Shown: positions 6,485 through 13,923, numbered from the stretch's first letter. The stretch is 25,307 bases of DNA from Kutzneria sp036403095 (GCA_036403095.1 DASWRQ010000359.1:1-25307), one strand, 5' to 3'. Numbers and translations: made by a program. The notes: a model not told the origin generated them from the letters alone.

Positions 6485-6972
6485 GGCTCGCGCCAGCGTC
6501 CTGACGCCCCGTGCTTGCGGTGCACCGTGGTGTCCGCGATGACCATGGTGGCCGCCAACAGAATGAGGTCCTTGAGCACGTACTGGCCCTCCAGTGTCGG
6601 CATGTGATCGGGTCCGCTGAACAGTTCCGCCGGCATCAGCGCCAGTGGCAGCAGAATTCCGATCGCCCACAGCGCCATCGGGTAGATCGCCACTCGCAGG
6701 CCGATGTTCGTGATCAGCGACAGGCCGATCAGGCATTCCACCGTCGCGAACCCGTCCATCGTCAGCCGATCCGGCGCCAGTCCGAGGCTCAGCATCCGGC
6801 TCACCGTTTCCACCATGTGCTCCGCCGGGCTCAGGCCCGGAAAGTACTTGAGGAATCCAAAGAGTAGAATGATTCCACCCATGCTGATCCGGAGCAGTCG
6901 GACGCTGTTTCTGGTCAGCCAGCGATGTATTCGCAGCTCGGCCCGTGTAATCGTTTGCATAGTAGTCGACAC
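6475..6972 (-). CDS. DoxX/DUF417-like membrane protein
   Basis: A 165-residue inner-membrane protein with about four hydrophobic segments (roughly 26-46, 73-91, 94-114, 135-150). LLRISMGGIILLFGFLKYFPG near the N-terminus and YVLKDLILLAATMVIAD near the C-terminus resemble the DoxX/YkgB (DUF417) group, whose functions are mostly undefined. The GTG at 6972 has a clear GGAGG site 5 nt upstream; an ATG four codons later lacks one. Its stop codon lies inside the distal operator of the next gene, so the two are co-oriented with a 39-nt gap. A CTAGGTA inverted repeat lies upstream. Third positions are less G/C-rich than in the neighbouring his genes, which hints at separate origin. Confidence 0.8.
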   Translation of the reverse strand: MSTTMQTITRAELRIHRWLTRNSVRLLRISMGGIILLFGFLKYFPGLSPAEHMVETVSRMLSLGLAPDRLTMDGFATVECLIGLSLITNIGLRVAIYPMALWAIGILLPLALMPAELFSGPDHMPTLEGQYVLKDLILLAATMVIADTTVHRKHGASGRWREPST

Positions 6973-7081
6973 GCGCGCCTCCGCAGGGAAGAGGGTTTGC
7001 GGGGTATGCGGAACCGTGTGGCCGGTCCCGCCGCTCGCAGCGTATTAGCGGGGTGACGCCCGTCGCTATCCCGAGATAAGC

Positions 7082-7105
7082 CTAGGTATAGGCGGAATTA
7101 CCTAG
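7082..7105. promoter_or_regulatory. CTAGGTA inverted repeat in divergent intergenic region
   Basis: CTAGGTA (7082-7088) and TACCTAG (7099-7105) are perfect 7-bp arms around 10 nt. They lie between the divergent DoxX-like and Uma2 genes in an AT-richer patch (about 7075-7120). It looks like a dimeric regulator's site; which gene it serves is unknown. Confidence 0.5.
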
Positions 7106-7233
7106 TTCGCCACGCTAAGTGACGGTGGTCGCCCCGAAGTGGGTATTTAGTCCAGCCGGGCGAAGGCACTGCCCGCTCGGGCCAAGGACGAGGCGCTGCG
7201 CATGGGACGATGTGGACAGACAGTAGGACTTTC

Positions 7234-7830
7234 GTGAGCACCGCACCCTTGCCGGGCCATTTCCATCGTCCGCTGACGATCGCCGACTACGAGCGCCTGC
7301 CCGAAGACGCCGAGACATGGTGGGAACTCCAGGAGGGCTGCCTGGTCATGATGCCGCCGCGACGTCCGTTCCAGGCGTCGGCCGACGGAAAGCTGTGTTC
7401 CGGGCTCGGGCCATATCTGCCCGACGATCTGGTCATGCTCCCGAACATCGACGTCAATCTGGATCTCGGGCCGGCGGACGCCCCTGGCCATGTCCGCCGG
7501 CCCGACCTGGTCGTGATCGACTGGGCGGCCTATGACCGTTCGAACCGGGAGGGCACGCTCCTTCGCGCCTCCGAGGTGCGACTTGTCGTGGAGATCGTGC
7601 AGCCCGGATCGGTCCGGATGGACCATGTCGTCAAGCGTGGCGAATATGCCGATGCCGGTATTCCGTACTACTGGATCATCGACCTCGAGGTCCCGGTCTC
7701 GTTGATCGAATGCCGGCTGGTCGAGGATGCCGGCTATCAGGACAATGGCATTGTCACCGGTGGGTTTGTGACATCGCTGCCGTTTCCGGTGCGGATCGAC
7801 CTCGACAGCCTGGACGAGCTCACCACGTAG
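7234..7830 (+). CDS. Uma2-family restriction-endonuclease-like protein
   Basis: A 198-residue Uma2 (DUF820) protein with the PD-(D/E)XK fold. Visible family motifs in order are LTIADYERLPED, WWELQEGCLVMMPP (conserved glutamate), RRPDLVVID (the active-site aspartate), LVVEIVQPGS (the glutamate), and VVKRGEYADAGIPYYWIID (the lysine and the characteristic tail). The catalytic set therefore looks intact. The biological role of this family is not settled. GTG at 7234 is preferred, with AGGA 5 nt upstream; ATG at 7210 would add eight residues, but GGGAC sits too close to it. The stop overlaps a -10-like box before the ATPase gene, and the two are 9 nt apart. It stands in the middle of the his cluster. 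Confidence 0.88.
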   Translation: MSTAPLPGHFHRPLTIADYERLPEDAETWWELQEGCLVMMPPRRPFQASADGKLCSGLGPYLPDDLVMLPNIDVNLDLGPADAPGHVRRPDLVVIDWAAYDRSNREGTLLRASEVRLVVEIVQPGSVRMDHVVKRGEYADAGIPYYWIIDLEVPVSLIECRLVEDAGYQDNGIVTGGFVTSLPFPVRIDLDSLDELTT

Positions 7831-7833
7831 GGT
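7828..7833 (+). promoter_or_regulatory. Stop codon overlapping a -10-like box (Uma2/ATPase)
   Basis: The TAG stop of the Uma2 gene begins TAGGGT, ending 6 nt before the ATG at 7840. The same bases followed by CGGGGG could instead act as a ribosome site, so a leaderless start is only one reading. Confidence 0.35.
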
Positions 7834-7839
7834 CGGGGG

Positions 7840-8574
7840 ATGGCTGGGCTGTTCATACGTCGGGTGCGGCTGGACGAGCCGTCGACCGGGCGATACCCGT
7901 TCACGCTGCCGGTGGTGCGCTGGCTGTCCGAAGTGGACGGTCTGGATCTCGGGGCCGGCGTGACGTTCGTGATCGGGGAGAACGGGGCGGGCAAATCCAC
8001 GCTGGTGGAGGCGATCGCGGTGGCGGCGGGGTTCAACCCGGAGGGCGGGAGCCAGGACTTCCGGTTCGCGACGAGGGCGACGGAGTCGTCGCTGGGGGAC
8101 CACCTGACGCTGACCCGGGGCATCGGGAAGCCGAGGACGGGGTTTTTCCTGCGGGCGGAGTCGTACTACAACGTGGCGACGGAGATCGAACGCCTGGGGA
8201 GCGACTCGATCCGGCACTACGGGGGCCGCTCGCCGCACGAACGCTCGCACGGAGAGTCCTTTCTGGACCTGGTGACGCACCGGTTCGGACCGAACGGCCT
8301 GTACATCCTGGACGAGCCGGAGGCGGCGCTGTCGGTGCGCGGGTGCCTGGCCCTGGTGGCGAGGATGGCCGACCTGGTGGCACAGGACTGCCAGCTGATC
8401 GTGGCGACGCACTCGCCGATCCTGCTGTCGTTGCCGGGCGCGGCGATCCTGGAGGTGGCGGAGGACGGCGCGATCGAGCGGGTGGACTTCGACACGGCGC
8501 TGCCGGTGCGGCTCACCCGCGAGTTCCTGGCGGACCCGGACAGGTACCTGCGCCACCTGCTGACGGGACCGTAG
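7840..8574 (+). CDS. AAA/ABC-type predicted ATPase (COG3910-like)
   Basis: A 244-residue soluble ATPase of the AAA_21/COG3910 type, with ABC-like order. Walker A is GENGAGKS (46-53), a signature-like SHGES is at 136-140, Walker B with catalytic glutamate is LYILDEPE (154-161), and the switch histidine is in VATHSPIL (H191). There are no membrane segments and no permease nearby, so it is not an importer subunit; RecF/OLD-like ATPases are the nearest comparison. The substrate is unknown. It follows the Uma2 gene by 9 nt, suggesting a nuclease/ATPase pair. Its own stop overlaps a TAGGCT box 6 nt before hisF. Confidence 0.88.
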   Translation: MAGLFIRRVRLDEPSTGRYPFTLPVVRWLSEVDGLDLGAGVTFVIGENGAGKSTLVEAIAVAAGFNPEGGSQDFRFATRATESSLGDHLTLTRGIGKPRTGFFLRAESYYNVATEIERLGSDSIRHYGGRSPHERSHGESFLDLVTHRFGPNGLYILDEPEAALSVRGCLALVARMADLVAQDCQLIVATHSPILLSLPGAAILEVAEDGAIERVDFDTALPVRLTREFLADPDRYLRHLLTGP

Positions 8575-8577
8575 GCT
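8572..8577 (+). promoter_or_regulatory. Stop codon overlapping a -10-like box (ATPase/hisF)
   Basis: The TAG stop of the ATPase gene begins TAGGCT, which ends 6 nt before the hisF ATG. A leaderless promoter here would give hisF transcription independent of the inserted genes. Confidence 0.4.
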
Positions 8578-8583
8578 GAGGCC

Positions 8584-9357
8584 ATGCCCGTCGCAGTCCG
8601 CGTGATCCCCTGTCTCGACGTCGACAAGGGACGAGTCGTCAAAGGCGTCAACTTCACCGATCTCCGCGACGCGGGCGACCCGGTGGAACTGGCGGCGGCC
8701 TACGACGCGGCCGGGGCGGACGAGCTGACGTTCCTGGACGTGACGGCCTCGTCCTCGGACCGGGAGACGACCTACGACGTGGTGCGGCGCACGGCGGAGC
8801 AGGTGTTCATCCCGCTGACGGTGGGCGGCGGCGTGCGCGCGCCGGAGGACGTGGACCGGCTGCTGCGCGCGGGGGCGGACAAGGTCAGCGTCAACACGGC
8901 GGCGATCGCCCGCCCAGAGCTTCTGCGCGAGTGCTCGCAGCGGTTCGGGGCGCAGTGCATCGTGCTGTCGGTGGACGCGCGGCGGGTGCCGGCGGACGGC
9001 CAGCCGACGCCGTCGGGCTTCGAGGTGACCACGCACGGCGGCCGCCGCGGCACGGGCATCGACGCGGTCGAGTGGGCGGCCCGCGGCGAGGAGCTGGGCG
9101 TGGGCGAGATCCTGCTCAACTCCATGGACGCGGACGGCACGAAGGCCGGCTTCGACCTGGGGCTGATCCGCCTGGTGCGGGCCCAGGTGAGCGTGCCGCT
9201 GATCGCCAGCGGCGGGGCCGGCCAGGTCGACCACTTCCCGCCGGCGGTCGCGGCCGGCGCGGACGCGGTGCTCGCGGCGAGCGTGTTCCACTTCGGCACG
9301 CTGTCCATCGGCGAGGTGAAGGACGAGTTGCGTGGCGCGGGCGTGGTGATCCGATGA
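8584..9357 (+). CDS. hisF: Imidazole glycerol phosphate synthase, cyclase subunit
   Basis: A 257-residue (beta/alpha)8 cyclase, full family length. It joins PRFAR with ammonia from HisH to give imidazole glycerol phosphate and AICAR. Catalytic aspartates are D12 (IPCLDVDKGRVVKGVNF) and D131 (VLSVDARR). Phosphate-binding loops are GGGVR (81-85) and ASGGAG late in the protein. The ATG at 8584 follows the ATPase stop by 9 nt. Its stop codon overlaps the ATG of the next gene by three bases (ATGA, offset by one), so the downstream gene is translationally coupled. Confidence 0.96.
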   Translation: MPVAVRVIPCLDVDKGRVVKGVNFTDLRDAGDPVELAAAYDAAGADELTFLDVTASSSDRETTYDVVRRTAEQVFIPLTVGGGVRAPEDVDRLLRAGADKVSVNTAAIARPELLRECSQRFGAQCIVLSVDARRVPADGQPTPSGFEVTTHGGRRGTGIDAVEWAARGEELGVGEILLNSMDADGTKAGFDLGLIRLVRAQVSVPLIASGGAGQVDHFPPAVAAGADAVLAASVFHFGTLSIGEVKDELRGAGVVIR

Positions 9358-9737
9358 GGCAGGTGCTGCCCGGGTCGTCCGCGCCCGTCGAGATCAAGAT
9401 CGCGGCGCTGGTGCTGGCCGGCGGGGGACTCGTCTTCCTGCTGACGTTCCTGGTGCTGGGCCTCCAGGCCGACGACCTGGGCTCGATCATCCTGCCGGCG
9501 CCGGTGGCGGTGATCAGCCTGGGGCTGGGCGCGGGACTGCTCGGCGGCCTCAGGCCCGTGCGCATCCCGGCTCTACTGTGGACGGTGCTGTGCGCGCTGC
9601 TGTACGCCTCGTTCGCGCTGCTGGCGATCGACGTCTGGATCGCGGTGCTGTCCGGGGTGCTGGCGGCGGCGCACGTCTACTCGTTGGTCTTGCAGATCAC
9701 CCTGCCCGCCCGCCGACACATGGGAAGCACGACGTGA
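9354..9737 (+). CDS. Small four-helix membrane protein in his operon
   Basis: A 127-residue protein with four likely transmembrane helices (about 15-37, 45-66, 72-90, 94-114), short loops and a basic C-terminus (LPARRHMG). I do not recognise a family. Its ATG overlaps the hisF stop (ATGA), and its TGA overlaps the GTG of hisI (GTGA), so it is coupled on both sides and must be made with the his enzymes. That points to a role linked to histidine synthesis, transport or simply a conserved operon passenger. G/C third-position bias matches its neighbours. Confidence 0.82.
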   Translation: MRQVLPGSSAPVEIKIAALVLAGGGLVFLLTFLVLGLQADDLGSIILPAPVAVISLGLGAGLLGGLRPVRIPALLWTVLCALLYASFALLAIDVWIAVLSGVLAAAHVYSLVLQITLPARRHMGSTT

Positions 9738-10075
9738 ACGACACGCTGGACCCGAAGATTGCCAAGCGGCTCAAGCGAAACGCCGAAGGACTGGTGTGCG
9801 CGGTCGCGCAGCAGCGTGGCACCGGCGAGGTGCTGATGGTGGCGTGGATGGACGACGCGGCCCTGCACCGGACGCTGACCACGCGCGAGGCGACGTACTT
9901 CTCCCGCAGCCGGGGACAGCAGTGGATCAAGGGTGAGACCTCGGGGCACACGCAGCGGGTGCACGAGGTGCGGCTGGACTGCGACGGCGACACGATCCTG
10001 CTGGTGGTGGACCAGGAAGGCGGCGCCTGCCACACCGGCGACCGCACCTGTTTCGACGCTGGTCAGCTTTTGTGA
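9734..10075 (+). CDS. hisI: Phosphoribosyl-AMP cyclohydrolase
   Basis: A 113-residue monofunctional HisI that opens the adenine ring of phosphoribosyl-AMP, the third step of histidine synthesis. The metal-site residues are in LDCDGDTILLVVDQ and GGACHTGDRTCF; WMDDAAL, TYFSRSR and WIKGETSG are further family blocks. There is no HisE domain fused, so hisE should be separate. The GTG at 9734 overlaps the preceding gene's stop by 4 nt, with GGGAAG 8 nt upstream as ribosome site. The stop is followed immediately by a long hairpin, so this is the end of the his transcript here. Confidence 0.95.
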   Translation: MNDTLDPKIAKRLKRNAEGLVCAVAQQRGTGEVLMVAWMDDAALHRTLTTREATYFSRSRGQQWIKGETSGHTQRVHEVRLDCDGDTILLVVDQEGGACHTGDRTCFDAGQLL

Positions 10076-10116
10076 AAGGACCGATCCTCTCGTTCAACGT
10101 GAGGAATGGTCCTTTC
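10074..10116 (+). terminator. Long hairpin terminator after hisI
   Basis: GAAAGGACC...TCCTC (10074-10089) pairs with GAGGA...GGTCCTTTC (10101-10116): 16-bp arms with two adjacent mismatches and an 11-nt loop, starting within the hisI stop codon. It separates hisI from the convergent tetR gene. Confidence 0.75.
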
Positions 10117-10194
10117 CAAACACGTCAGTAGCCCGTACGGGCGAAGTCCGGTGGGGTGCCGAAAGGTGGACCGGGCGGGCGTGAGTGGCTGGGG

Positions 10195-10785
10195 TCACAC
10201 CTTGCCGGTCAGGTAGCGCTGGAGCGTGGGGCCGACGGTGGCGACGAGGGTGTCGATGTCGGCCGATGCGATGGGCTCCAGCCGCATCACGTACCGGGCC
10301 AGGCCGAGGCCGGCGATCTGCGAGCCGAACAGGCCCAGTCGCAGTTCGGGCTGGTCGACGCCCAGTTCCTTGAGTATGCCGCCGAACACCGAGCTGATGA
10401 ACTCGCGCAGCATCTGGGCCGCGGACTCCTGGGTGGCGGCGCTGCGCACCAGGGTGGTGAAGGCGCCGCCGCCGCTGGTGTCCCACACGGTGATGAACTG
10501 GCGCACGACGCGGGCGCCGAGCTCCTCGACCGGGCCGGCGGCGAACACCGCGTCCCGGACGAACTCCGGCGTCACGGGCAGCTGCACGGCCGCCGCGAAC
10601 AGGCCCTGCTTGCCGCCGAACCAGTGGTTGACCATGGCCGCGTCGACCTCGGCCCGGGCCGCGATGGCGCGTACGGTGGCACCGTCGAACCCCTGCTCGG
10701 TGAAGACTTCCCGGGCGGCCGCGAGCAGGGCGGCCTTGGTGTCGTCGCCGGCGGGCCGGCGCCCCCGCCGCTTGGGATCGGTCAC
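10195..10785 (-). CDS. TetR-family transcriptional regulator
   Basis: A 196-residue TetR-type repressor. Residues 1-60 are the DNA-binding part: a basic start (DPKRRGRRPAG), LLAAAREVFTEQGFDGATVR, then the helix-turn-helix ending VDAAMVNHWFGGKQGLF. The rest is the ligand and dimer domain, with no clear ligand hint. The GTG at 10785 has AGGAG 5 nt upstream; the open frame to 10863 is an unsupported extension. A perfect 7-bp inverted repeat lies 11 nt before the start, in the gap to trpE, so it probably controls itself and may affect trpE. Confidence 0.9.
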   Translation of the reverse strand: MTDPKRRGRRPAGDDTKAALLAAAREVFTEQGFDGATVRAIAARAEVDAAMVNHWFGGKQGLFAAAVQLPVTPEFVRDAVFAAGPVEELGARVVRQFITVWDTSGGGAFTTLVRSAATQESAAQMLREFISSVFGGILKELGVDQPELRLGLFGSQIAGLGLARYVMRLEPIASADIDTLVATVGPTLQRYLTGKV

Positions 10786-10796
10786 GTGCGCTCCTA

Positions 10797-10816
10797 ATTT
10801 CAACAGCCATTGAAAT
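10797..10816. promoter_or_regulatory. TetR-type operator between tetR and trpE
   Basis: ATTTCAA (10797-10803) and TTGAAAT (10810-10816) are perfect arms around CAGCCA, a 20-bp palindrome of TetR-operator size. It stands out as AT-rich against its surroundings. Confidence 0.7.
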
Positions 10817-10913
10817 CTAGCTACGCGTGCCCGTGGCGTCAACCTCGCCGAGTTGGCGCGCACGTACGGGTGGCTGCCCCTCGTTCACGGGGAGGAGAAA
10901 GCCGAGGAGCAGA

Positions 10914-12452
10914 ATGTCAGCCATGGTCAGTGCCTTCGGGGAGGTCAGTCCCAGCCGCGAGGAGTTCCGCGCGCTGGCGGCGCAGCGCAGGGTCATCCCG
11001 GTCGTCCGCCGCCTGCTGGCGGACGCCGAGACGCCGGTGGGGGTGTACCGCAAGCTCGCCGCCGACCGGCCGGGCACCTTCCTGCTGGAATCGGCCGAGA
11101 ACGGCCGCTCCTGGTCGCGCTGGTCCTTCGTCGGCGTCCGCAGCCCGGCCGCGCTGACGGTGCTCGACGGCGAGGCGGCCTGGACCGGCACGCCCCCGGT
11201 CGGCCTGCCCAGCGGCGGGGACCCGATGCAGGCCCTGCGCGACACCATCGAGATCCTGCGCACGGACCCGCTGCCGGACCTGCCGCCGCTGACCGGCGGC
11301 ATGGTCGGCTTCGTCGGCTACGACGCCGTGCGCCGGCTGGAGCGGCTGCCCGAGCTGGCCGAGAACGACCTCCAGCTGCCCGAGATGGTCATGCTGCTGG
11401 CCACCGACCTGGCCGCGCTGGACCACCACTCCGGGACCATCACGCTGATCGCCAACGCGGTCAACTGGGACGACTCCGAGGAGCGGGTGGACGCGGCGTA
11501 CGACGACGCCGTGCGACGCCTGGACCGGATGACCGAGGAGCTGTCCACCGAGGCCCCGCCGACGGCGTCGGTGCTGCGGCCGGCCGAGGTGCGGATGCGC
11601 CGCCGCCGCACGTCCGAGGAGTTCGGCGCGGCGGTGGAGACGGCCAAGGAGGCCATCCGCGCGGGCGAGGCGTTCCAGGTGGTGCTGTCGCAGCGGTTCG
11701 AGATGGACACCACCGCCGACGCGCTGGATGTCTACCGGGTGCTGCGGACCACCAATCCCAGCCCGTACATGTACCTGCTGCGGCTGGAGGGCTTCGACAT
11801 CGTCGGCGCCAGCCCGGAAGCCCTGGTCACGGTGCGCGAGGGCAAGGCGACCGCGCACCCGATCGCCGGCACGCGCTGGCGCGGCGTGGACGCCGACGAG
11901 GACGCGATGCTGGAGAAGGACCTGCTCTCCGACGCCAAGGAGCGGGCCGAGCACCTGATGCTGGTCGACCTGGGCCGCAACGACCTGGGCCGGGTCTGCC
12001 GGCCGGGCTCGGTGCACGTGGTCGACTTCTTCAAGGTGGAGCGGTACAGCCACGTCATGCACATCGTCTCCACGGTCACGGGCGAGCTGGACGAGGGCAA
12101 GACCGCCTTCGACGCGCTGGCCGCCTGCTTCCCGGCCGGCACGCTGTCCGGCGCGCCCAAGCCGCGGGCCATGGAGCTGATCGAGGAGCTGGAGCCGACC
12201 CGGCGCGGCCTGTACGGCGGCATCGTCGGCTACCTGGACTTCGCCGGCGACGGCGACACCGCGATCGCCATCCGCACCGCCCTGGTCCGTGACGGCGTGG
12301 CCTACGTGCAGGCCGGCGCGGGCATCGTGGCCGACTCGAACCCGCAGGCCGAGGACACCGAGTGCCTGAACAAGGCGCGCGCGGTGCTGGCCGCCATCGC
12401 CACCGCGGAGACGCTGCGGCCGGCCCGCGAGTCGGTGACCGCCGATGTCTGA
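10914..12452 (+). CDS. trpE: Anthranilate synthase component I
   Basis: A 512-residue chorismate-using enzyme, the first committed step of tryptophan synthesis, working with a TrpG amidotransferase not present here. The N-terminal FLLESAENG with following serines is the tryptophan feedback site. The chorismate-binding domain shows GASPEALV, IAGTRWRG, DLGRNDLGRV, FPAGTLSGAPK and YGGIVGYLDF, in the usual order. ATG at 10914 has GAGGAG 4 nt upstream. An earlier in-frame GTG at 10827 is open but adds basic, non-family residues. The last codons overlap the next gene by 8 nt. I saw no tryptophan-rich leader peptide. A TetR operator lies about 100 nt upstream. Confidence 0.96.
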   Translation: MSAMVSAFGEVSPSREEFRALAAQRRVIPVVRRLLADAETPVGVYRKLAADRPGTFLLESAENGRSWSRWSFVGVRSPAALTVLDGEAAWTGTPPVGLPSGGDPMQALRDTIEILRTDPLPDLPPLTGGMVGFVGYDAVRRLERLPELAENDLQLPEMVMLLATDLAALDHHSGTITLIANAVNWDDSEERVDAAYDDAVRRLDRMTEELSTEAPPTASVLRPAEVRMRRRRTSEEFGAAVETAKEAIRAGEAFQVVLSQRFEMDTTADALDVYRVLRTTNPSPYMYLLRLEGFDIVGASPEALVTVREGKATAHPIAGTRWRGVDADEDAMLEKDLLSDAKERAEHLMLVDLGRNDLGRVCRPGSVHVVDFFKVERYSHVMHIVSTVTGELDEGKTAFDALAACFPAGTLSGAPKPRAMELIEELEPTRRGLYGGIVGYLDFAGDGDTAIAIRTALVRDGVAYVQAGAGIVADSNPQAEDTECLNKARAVLAAIATAETLRPARESVTADV

Positions 12453-12987
12453 CCGGCGTCCACTCTGGACGGTGGTGGGGCTGCTGGCGCTGGCCGCGCT
12501 GCTGCTCTGGGTGTCGTCGCTGATGACGTGGTCCTGGACGCAGCACAACGACCGGCTGACCGGGCTGGTCACCACCAGCCTGTCCGGTTCGCAGCGGGAA
12601 GCCGCGCTGGTGCCGTTGGCCCTGCTGGCGCTGGCGCTGATCGCCGGTGTGGTGGCGACCGGCGGCCTGGTGCGGCGGATCGCCGGCGGCGTGGTGTTCC
12701 TGGTCGGCGTGGGCACGGTCTGGCTGGCCTTCGACGGTGTCGGGGAAGTCTTTGCCCAGCACCCGAATGCTTACCCCTTCGTCACCATCGCGGCCGGTCA
12801 CGGTGTCGCGGTGCTGGCCGGGCTGGCGGTGACGCTGGCCGGTGTCCTGTTGGTCCGGTCCGGCCACCGGATGCCCCGGCTGGGAGCCAAGTACCAGGCT
12901 CCGGCGCAGGCCAGGCGGGTGAGCGATCCCGACCGTGAGCTCTGGCAGGCGTTGGACGCCGGCTCGGACCCCACCGCCAATCAGTGA
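12445..12987 (+). CDS. Trp-operon-associated membrane protein (TIGR02234-like)
   Basis: A 180-residue protein with four predicted membrane helices (about 8-28, 54-76, 79-98, 114-137) and a hydrophilic C-terminus. It matches in position and character the actinobacterial Trp_oprn_chp family found between trpE and trpC. Tryptophans cluster after helix 1 (LLWVSSLMTWSW). Its function is unknown; a link to tryptophan or precursor transport is speculation. It overlaps trpE by 8 nt (ATGTCTGA), so translation is coupled. Confidence 0.88.
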   Translation: MSDRRPLWTVVGLLALAALLLWVSSLMTWSWTQHNDRLTGLVTTSLSGSQREAALVPLALLALALIAGVVATGGLVRRIAGGVVFLVGVGTVWLAFDGVGEVFAQHPNAYPFVTIAAGHGVAVLAGLAVTLAGVLLVRSGHRMPRLGAKYQAPAQARRVSDPDRELWQALDAGSDPTANQ

Positions 12988-13082
12988 CGGAAGCGGCACG
13001 CGGCGTGATTGTTATCAGATAGGGCCTTGACTACCAGGGGGTCTTTCGGTGACCCGCCCCGGTGCCGGATCCATCGCAGGGT

Positions 13083-13088
13083 TAGCAT
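13083..13088 (+). promoter_or_regulatory. Putative -10 box upstream of trpC
   Basis: TAGCAT in the 126-nt gap before trpC would give a leader of about 20 nt with the AAGGGGAG ribosome site. A small GGGTC/GACCC hairpin lies at about 13039-13055, upstream. No clear -35 is seen, so an internal trp promoter is only possible. Confidence 0.35.
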
Positions 13089-13113
13089 CGTTTCGGCGGG
13101 AAGGGGAGTTGGT

Positions 13114-13923
13114 GTGACCGTGCTCGACTCGATCATCGACGGCGTCCGCGCCGACCTGGCCACGCGCCAGGCCGAAATCCCGTTCGAGGTCATCAAGGAA
13201 CGGTCGGTCGCGGCGCCCGCGCCACGCGATGTGATGACCGCCCTGAACGCTCCCGGCATCGGTGTCATCGCCGAGGTCAAGCGGCGCAGCCCGGCCCGCG
13301 GCGAACTGGCCCCGGCGCTCGATCCCGCCGAGCTGGCAAGGGAATACCAGGCCGCGGGCGCGCGGGTGATCAGCGTGCTGACCGAGCGGCGGCACTTCGG
13401 CGGCTCGCAGGCCGACCTGGCCGCGATCCGGTCCGCGGTGAGTGTTCCGTTGCTGTGCAAGGACTTCATCGTCAGCCCGTACCAGGTGCACGAGGCCCGG
13501 GTGCACGGCGCCGACATGGTGCTGCTGATGGTGGCGGCGCTGGAGCAGAACGCGCTCGAGGCGCTGCTGGACCGCGTCGAGTCGCTGGGCATGGTCGCGC
13601 TGGTCGAGGTGCACAACGCCGAGGAGTGCGACCGCGCGCTGGAGGCCGGGGCCAAGGTGCTCGACGTCAACGCGCGCAACCCGCACACGCTCGAGGTGGA
13701 CCGGGACATGTTCAGCCGGCTGGCGCCCGGCCTGCCGTTCGACACCTACAAGGTGGCCGAGTCCGGCGTGCGCAGCCCCGGCGACCTGATGACCTACGCC
13801 GGCGCCGGCGCGGACTCGGTGCTGGTCGGCGAGAGCCTGATCACCAGCGGCGACCCGAAGGCGGCGGTGACGCAGCTGGTCACCGCCGGCTCGCATCCGG
13901 CCTGCCCGCGGCCGAGTCGATAA
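13114..13923 (+). CDS. trpC: Indole-3-glycerol phosphate synthase
   Basis: A 269-residue (beta/alpha)8 enzyme that closes CdRP to indole-3-glycerol phosphate. Family residues are E54, K56 and S59 in IAEVKRRSP, the catalytic lysine in LLCKDFIV, the glutamate in LVEVHNAEE, the asparagine in DVNARNPHT, and the serine in AESGV. It is not fused to TrpF. GTG at 13114 has AAGGGGAG 5 nt upstream and starts VTVLDSIIDGVRADL, as in relatives; the frame to 13009 is open but not family-like. It lies 126 nt after the membrane gene and 30 nt before trpB. Confidence 0.96.
   Translation: MTVLDSIIDGVRADLATRQAEIPFEVIKERSVAAPAPRDVMTALNAPGIGVIAEVKRRSPARGELAPALDPAELAREYQAAGARVISVLTERRHFGGSQADLAAIRSAVSVPLLCKDFIVSPYQVHEARVHGADMVLLMVAALEQNALEALLDRVESLGMVALVEVHNAEECDRALEAGAKVLDVNARNPHTLEVDRDMFSRLAPGLPFDTYKVAESGVRSPGDLMTYAGAGADSVLVGESLITSGDPKAAVTQLVTAGSHPACPRPSR

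Noticed and set aside
7147..9291. 714-codon minus-strand open frame
   Set aside because: It is antisense to Uma2, the ATPase and hisF, all of which have clear catalytic motifs; its sequence is typical antisense RHDVQ-rich text.
10817..10913. trp attenuator / leader peptide upstream of trpE
   Set aside because: The only short open frame before trpE has a single tryptophan and does not stop before the trpE start; no competing hairpins are evident.
10917..12716. 599-codon minus-strand open frame
   Set aside because: Antisense shadow of trpE and the Trp-associated membrane gene, with low-complexity composition.
13036..13060. Intrinsic terminator before trpC
   Set aside because: The GGGTC/GACCC stem is only about 5 bp with no U-tract; too weak to end transcription between coupled trp genes.
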